A stretch of DNA of 8,836 nt from Candidatus Krumholzibacteriota bacterium (lineage in GTDB: Bacteria; Krumholzibacteriota; Krumholzibacteriia; Krumholzibacteriales; Krumholzibacteriaceae), in assembly GCA_030630165.1 (NCBI GenBank), contig DAOVNN010000105.1, forward strand, positions 1-8,836, written 5' to 3'. The notes below the pieces were generated by a model, which worked only from the letters and a program-made list of their open reading frames with translations, had not been told where the DNA came from and did no database searches. Within the stretch, counting starts at the first letter, position 1. Every line of letters starts with the position of its first letter. Both the position numbers and the translations under genes were made by a program. Below are positions 5,174-8,836 of this stretch, one piece after another.

Positions 5174-6202
5174 ATGTTCAGAACGAAGATCGCGTTTATC
5201 CTGCTTTTTGTCATGGTGGCTGCCATAGCCGGATGTGGGGGAGACGGGAAGAAAGAGAGCAGCGAAAGCATGGACACCCCCATGACGGACAAGATGGATT
5301 TTGTGGCAAAGGTGAACGACATTGTCATCGGAGACAAGGAAATTTCCCAGGAGCTCGCGATGCTCAAGCAGCAGATGGCCGGCAGGGTCAGTGCGCAGCA
5401 GCTTGACTCGATGGAGCCGATGCTGAAGCAGCAGGCCGTCGCAAACCTCGTGAACAGGGCGCTGCTCACGGAGGCTGCCGAAAAGGAAAACATCACCGTT
5501 ACGGCCGAACAGGTCGAAGTGAAGTACCAGGAGATCAGGGCCAATTTCCCGGATGAGGAGGCATTCGTTGCTCAGCTGGGAAGGAGCAATATGACTATCG
5601 ACGAGTTCCGTGTGGAAGTCGAGCGGGGTATGAAGCTCGAGGAACTGGTCAGTATCAAGACCGCCGATGTTTCCGCGCCGACCTCGGAAGAGGCAAAGGA
5701 ATTCTACGATTCGAATTCCGAGAGATTCACGACGCCCGAGAAGGTCCGTGCCTCGCATATCCTGATAACGGTAGCGGAAACGGACACCGAGATCACTCGT
5801 GAGCAGAAGAAGGCGAAGATCGACGATCTTCACGCCCAGCTGGTCGCTGGCGCTGACATGGCCACGCTGGCCCAGGCGAATTCGGACTGTCCGAGCAAGG
5901 ACAAGGGCGGGGACCTCGGGTTCTTCGGCAAGGGCCAGATGGTCAAGCCGTTCGAGGACGCCGCGTTCGCCCTCGAGGTGGGACAGATCAGCCCCGTCGT
6001 CGAGACGAAGTTCGGCTACCACGTTATCAAGGTCACAGAAAAGGAAAACGCGGGCACCACAGCATTTGCGGAAGTGGAAGAAAGCATCATCGATTATCTT
6101 GCCGACATGAATAAGCAGGATCAGATGAATACATACATGACCGCATTAAGAGATGCTGCCGAGATCGAGTACGCCGATTCGGCTCTCGCTCCCAGTATGT
6201 AA
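5174..6202 (+). CDS. Lipoprotein peptidyl-prolyl isomerase (SurA/PrsA-like parvulin)
   Basis: This 342-residue lipoprotein is predicted to isomerise X-proline bonds and to assist folding of exported proteins on the outer side of the inner membrane or at the outer membrane. A basic and hydrophobic signal leads to the lipobox IAGC, with Cys21 as the lipidated residue. Cys21 is followed by Gly, not by the inner-membrane retention Asp, which favours outer-membrane sorting by enterobacterial rules. A flexible linker leads to a SurA_N-like helical chaperone region (about 44-165). The parvulin PpiC domain is at about 191-288, with VRASHILI at its start, GGDLGFFGKGQMVKPFEDAAFAL in the centre and TKFGYHVIKV at the end. 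The C-terminal helix completes the chaperone module, as in PrsA/SurA proteins. A double Shine-Dalgarno precedes the ATG. The stop codon TAA is in frame with, and 24 bases before, the downstream ammonia-lyase start. Confidence 0.93.
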   Translation: MFRTKIAFILLFVMVAAIAGCGGDGKKESSESMDTPMTDKMDFVAKVNDIVIGDKEISQELAMLKQQMAGRVSAQQLDSMEPMLKQQAVANLVNRALLTEAAEKENITVTAEQVEVKYQEIRANFPDEEAFVAQLGRSNMTIDEFRVEVERGMKLEELVSIKTADVSAPTSEEAKEFYDSNSERFTTPEKVRASHILITVAETDTEITREQKKAKIDDLHAQLVAGADMATLAQANSDCPSKDKGGDLGFFGKGQMVKPFEDAAFALEVGQISPVVETKFGYHVIKVTEKENAGTTAFAEVEESIIDYLADMNKQDQMNTYMTALRDAAEIEYADSALAPSM

Positions 6203-6226
6203 GCCGGCCCGCACAGCGGGATTACG

Positions 6227-7378
6227 ATGAGTGCAATTTTTATCAATGAAAAAGCCGGGATCTCGAAGAATTATTCGGATCCCGGCTTTTCTTCTCTGTC
6301 ATTCCACCGGAAACTCCCAGGTTATTTTCCTTCGCCATTACGGATGAGCCCGGCGGCAGCCGAGAGGCTCGGCGCTGGAAGAGTGCTGGTCAAGGACGAG
6401 TCCGACAGGTTCGGACTCCCGTCCTTCAAGATCCTCGGGGCGTCTTACGCCATCTATACGGAGTTGATATCCCGCGGCAGGATCAGCGAACCTCAGTGGG
6501 ACAGTATGGACGAACTTATCCTTCTCTGCCGGGACGTCCTGCCGCACGGATTCGTGACGGCGACCGACGGCAATCACGGCAGAGGAGTGGCGAGGACCGC
6601 TGCCTGGTTAGGAGTGGAGGCGGAAGTCTTTGTGCCGGAGGGCACGGTCGCCGCTCGTATCAGGGGGATCGAATCGGAGGGCGCAACGGTCAAGGTGATC
6701 CCCGGTGATTACGACGACGCGGTAGAGGCGGCGGCATCAAGGGCCGGTGAAGACCTGTGGCTGATTCAGGACACGGCCTGGCCCGGCTACGAGAGTGTGC
6801 CTGCCGCTATCGTTCACGGCTATTCGACGATCATGCTCGAGATGGAGGAGCAGCTTGCCGCGCTGAAAAGTCCGGACCCCGACCTCGTCGCCGTACAGAT
6901 AGGCGTTGGAAGTCTTGCTGCCGCCGTGACGGGGCATTTCAGGTCCCGCCGGAGCAAACGGACGCCTGTTATCGTCGGCGTCGAGTCGGAGAGCGCCGCT
7001 TGCGCGTACGAATCTGCCAGGGTGGGAGAGATCGTCACCGTTCCCGGCCCGCATCGCTCGGTAATGGCGGGACTGAACTGCGGCACCCTCTCCAACCTCG
7101 CCTGGCCCGTGATCAGGGACGGCACGGACATCTTTGTCACGGTGACCGACGAGGATGCGTTCGAGGCGATGAGGATACTGGCGGGTGACGGGATTGTCTC
7201 GGGTGAGTCGGGCTCGGCCGGGCTGGCCGGTGTTGCAGCCCTTTTCCGCGACGATGGAGCGCGAGAAGCGCTCGAATCCATGGGACTCGGGCCGGAACCC
7301 GGTGTGCTGCTGATATCAACGGAGGGTATTACCGACCCCGTTCTCTATCAGCGGGTCGTCAATCCTCCCGGTCAGTGA
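6227..7378 (+). CDS. dpaL: 2,3-Diaminopropionate ammonia-lyase
   Basis: This is a 383-residue fold-type II PLP enzyme predicted to convert 2,3-diaminopropionate to pyruvate and two ammonia molecules in the cytoplasm. The PLP lysine is Lys68 in RFGLPSFKILGASYA. Asp114 in TATDGNHGRG and Asp182 in IQDTAWPGY match the two catalytic aspartates described for the Escherichia coli enzyme (Asp120, Asp189). The PLP phosphate loop QIGVGS, and MAGLNCG, SGESGSAG and LISTEG further on, also match this family better than threonine dehydratase or threonine synthase. The start at 6227 keeps the conserved YFPSPL segment; the next in-frame ATG (6344) would remove it. GGGA five bases upstream is a modest ribosome site. 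A strong terminator-like hairpin is encoded by codons 8-21. The gene overlaps the glycogen phosphorylase gene by 20 bases. Substrate is inferred from family resemblance; no 2,3-diaminopropionate pathway gene is nearby. Confidence 0.88.
   Translation: MSAIFINEKAGISKNYSDPGFSSLSFHRKLPGYFPSPLRMSPAAAERLGAGRVLVKDESDRFGLPSFKILGASYAIYTELISRGRISEPQWDSMDELILLCRDVLPHGFVTATDGNHGRGVARTAAWLGVEAEVFVPEGTVAARIRGIESEGATVKVIPGDYDDAVEAAASRAGEDLWLIQDTAWPGYESVPAAIVHGYSTIMLEMEEQLAALKSPDPDLVAVQIGVGSLAAAVTGHFRSRRSKRTPVIVGVESESAACAYESARVGEIVTVPGPHRSVMAGLNCGTLSNLAWPVIRDGTDIFVTVTDEDAFEAMRILAGDGIVSGESGSAGLAGVAALFRDDGAREALESMGLGPEPGVLLISTEGITDPVLYQRVVNPPGQ
6250..6290 (+). terminator. Terminator-like hairpin inside the start of dpaL
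   Basis: AAAAGCCGGGATC (6250-6262) pairs perfectly with GATCCCGGCTTTT (6278-6290), a 13-base stem whose 15-base loop can pair further (CGAA with TTCG). On the plus strand it is followed by a pyrimidine run, TTTTCTTCT, so it resembles a Rho-independent terminator for the prolyl-isomerase gene. On the minus strand the hairpin also ends in five T, so it could stop transcripts running antisense from the glycogen phosphorylase gene. It lies inside the reading frame of dpaL, 24-64 bases after its start codon. Confidence 0.75.
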
Positions 7379-8836
7379 AGGCGGGATCGGCCGACGCGAT
7401 GTTCATCTTCTCGGCCGGGACGACGAGACGGTCGGCGTGCCATATGTCCCTGTTATATTCCATGATCGTTCTGTCCGATGAAAACCTGCCCGAGCGGGCC
7501 ACGTTGATCAGAGATTTCCTGTTCCACAAGTCACGGTCCGGGAATTCCCTGCAGGCTTTCTTCTGTGCCTCCCGGTAAGAGTCGAAATCGGCCAGGACTA
7601 GATACCGGTCATTTCCGAGCAGTTCGTCGGTGAGCGGCCGGAACAGGTCCTTCTGCTGCGGCGAGAAAAACCCGTTGCGAAGCAGCTCGATCGTTTTTTT
7701 AAGAATGGGGTCGGCAGCGAGGTACTGGCGGGCGTCATAATCGATGGCGGCCTCTCTCGCCTCCGAAGCGTTCAGGCCGAATATGTAGATGTTATCCTCG
7801 CCGACCTCTTCCATGATCTCGATATTCGCTCCATCAAGCGTCCCGACGGTCAGGGCGCCGTTGAGCGCCAGCTTCATGTTTCCCGTGCCGGACGCCTCGT
7901 AACCCGCCGTCGAGATCTGCTCCGAGATGTCCGCCGCCGGTATGATCGCCTCGGCAAGGGTCACCCCGTAGTTCGGCAGGAAGATGACCTTGAGTGTGTC
8001 GCCGGTCTCACTGTCGTCGTTGATCATCGCGGCTACATGGTTGACCAGACTGATGACAAGCTTCGAGATGAAGTAGTCGGGCGCCGCCTTGCCGGCAAAT
8101 ATATAAGTGCGAGGGCAGGGCTTGTAATCCGGATCCTCCTTGAGTCGCAGCCAGGAGTACATCACGTGGAGGATATTCAGCATCTGCCGTTTGTATTCGT
8201 GGAAGCGCTTGATCTGGACATCGTAGATCGACGAGGGGTCGATGGTGAAATCTGTGATTCTTCCGGCGAGATTCGCAAGCCGTTCCTTGTTCGCTGTTTT
8301 TACTGCAGCGTACCTTTCCATGAATTCCCCGTCACCGGAGAACTCCTCGAGGCGGCTCAGCTGGGCGAGATCCGTGACCCAGTCGCGGCCGATCTTCTCG
8401 GTGATAAGCGACGCGAGTCCGGGATTGGCCGCGAGAAGCCAGCGTCTCGGCGTGATCCCGTTCGTCTTGTTGTTTATCCTCCCCGGGAAGATCTCGTTGA
8501 AGTCCTTGAGGATGAATTTCTTCAGCAGCTTCGTGTGAAGTGCGGCCACGCCGTTGGTGGAATGAGAGCCGACCATGGCGAGATGGGCCATCCTCACCTT
8601 GGCGTTCGGGTCGCCAGTGACTATCGAGACCCGCCTGAGTCTGTCCGTATCGCCCGGATACCTCAGCGACACCCGCTTGCGGAACATCACGTCTATTCTA
8701 CGTATGATCTGCAGGTGCCTCGGGAGCAGCCTGCTGAACATCGACACGGGCCATTCCTCGAGCGCCTCGGGCAGGAGGGTGTGATTGGTGTAGGCGCACG
8801 TTTTATGTGTGATCTCCCAGGCCCTGGCCCACGTGA
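7359..8836 (-). CDS. glgP: Glycogen phosphorylase, N-terminus cut off by window edge
   Basis: This PLP-dependent enzyme cleaves alpha-1,4-glucan ends with phosphate to release glucose-1-phosphate, in cytoplasmic glycogen breakdown. The frame is open from the stop at 7359 to the right edge. It gives 491 residues that start in TWARAWEITHKTCAYTNHTLL and match the family from about residue 300 of some 800 onward. Landmarks are LLPRHLQII, MAHLAMVGSHSTNGVAALH, INNKTNGITPRRWL, IKRFHEYKRQMLNILHV and SGTGNMKLALNGALTVGTLD. The Lys in GTGNMK (codon 7874-7872) is the PLP lysine. A maltodextrin phosphorylase cannot be ruled out, because the two differ mainly in substrate preference; hence the symbol is tentative. 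The C-terminus ends normally and overlaps the end of dpaL by 20 bases. An internal GTG at 8747 is not a start, because conserved family sequence continues upstream of it. Confidence 0.95.
   Translation of the reverse strand, partial: TWARAWEITHKTCAYTNHTLLPEALEEWPVSMFSRLLPRHLQIIRRIDVMFRKRVSLRYPGDTDRLRRVSIVTGDPNAKVRMAHLAMVGSHSTNGVAALHTKLLKKFILKDFNEIFPGRINNKTNGITPRRWLLAANPGLASLITEKIGRDWVTDLAQLSRLEEFSGDGEFMERYAAVKTANKERLANLAGRITDFTIDPSSIYDVQIKRFHEYKRQMLNILHVMYSWLRLKEDPDYKPCPRTYIFAGKAAPDYFISKLVISLVNHVAAMINDDSETGDTLKVIFLPNYGVTLAEAIIPAADISEQISTAGYEASGTGNMKLALNGALTVGTLDGANIEIMEEVGEDNIYIFGLNASEAREAAIDYDARQYLAADPILKKTIELLRNGFFSPQQKDLFRPLTDELLGNDRYLVLADFDSYREAQKKACREFPDRDLWNRKSLINVARSGRFSSDRTIMEYNRDIWHADRLVVPAEKMNIASADPAFTDRED

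Noticed and set aside
5066..6022. Open minus-strand frame of 318 codons
   Set aside because: It is antisense to the lipoprotein prolyl isomerase, rich in Leu, Arg and His, and has no domain I recognise. The plus-strand gene has a lipobox and a strong ribosome site.
6203..6226. Lipoprotein and ammonia-lyase read as one fused protein, since they share a frame
   Set aside because: A TAA stop at 6200-6202 separates them and the second gene has its own ATG and a modest ribosome site. A signal-bearing lipoprotein fused to a cytoplasmic PLP enzyme would make no functional sense.

Overview
The window is a GC-rich stretch of bacterial chromosome carrying eight protein genes. Two run off the edges: glnS on the left and a glycogen phosphorylase gene on the right. 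A lipobox protein and a signal-peptide-bearing POTRA/beta-barrel protein point to a diderm (two-membrane) bacterium. It uses a dedicated bacterial-type glutaminyl-tRNA synthetase, consensus-like sigma-70 promoter elements and ordinary Shine-Dalgarno sites. No ribosomal RNA or other decisive marker is present, so the phylum cannot be assigned from the sequence alone.

Left block, minus strand (4037 down to 1): a BamA/TamA-like outer-membrane protein is followed, about 50 bases later, by a PflX-type (COG1313) radical SAM protein with a Tat-like leader. About 50 bases further on comes glnS. The spacing allows co-transcription, but the radical SAM gene has its own near-perfect extended -10 promoter just after the outer-membrane gene stops.

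Middle block: ogt (plus strand, DNA alkylation repair) diverges from the outer-membrane gene across a 130-base region where two oppositely directed promoters appear superimposed. ogt converges on, and overlaps by 11 bases, a stand-alone Smr-domain gene. Between smr and the next plus-strand gene (4940-5173) there is no gene. That gap holds a 17-base palindrome and an 81-base element with 10-base inverted ends enclosing a GC-rich hairpin. The element resembles a REP/BIME-type palindromic element or a structured leader RNA.

Right block: a SurA/PrsA-like lipoprotein prolyl isomerase (plus strand) is followed 24 bases later, in the same frame, by a 2,3-diaminopropionate ammonia-lyase gene. A near-ideal terminator hairpin lies inside the first codons of the ammonia-lyase gene. 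That gene converges on, and overlaps by 20 bases, a glycogen phosphorylase gene entering from the right edge.

The genes are mostly housekeeping or metabolic and do not form one evident pathway. I see no defence system, CRISPR array, transposase, integrase or tRNA gene. The points most worth following up are the terminator inside the dpaL reading frame, the structured palindromic element at 5009-5089, and the Tat-like signal on a radical SAM enzyme.
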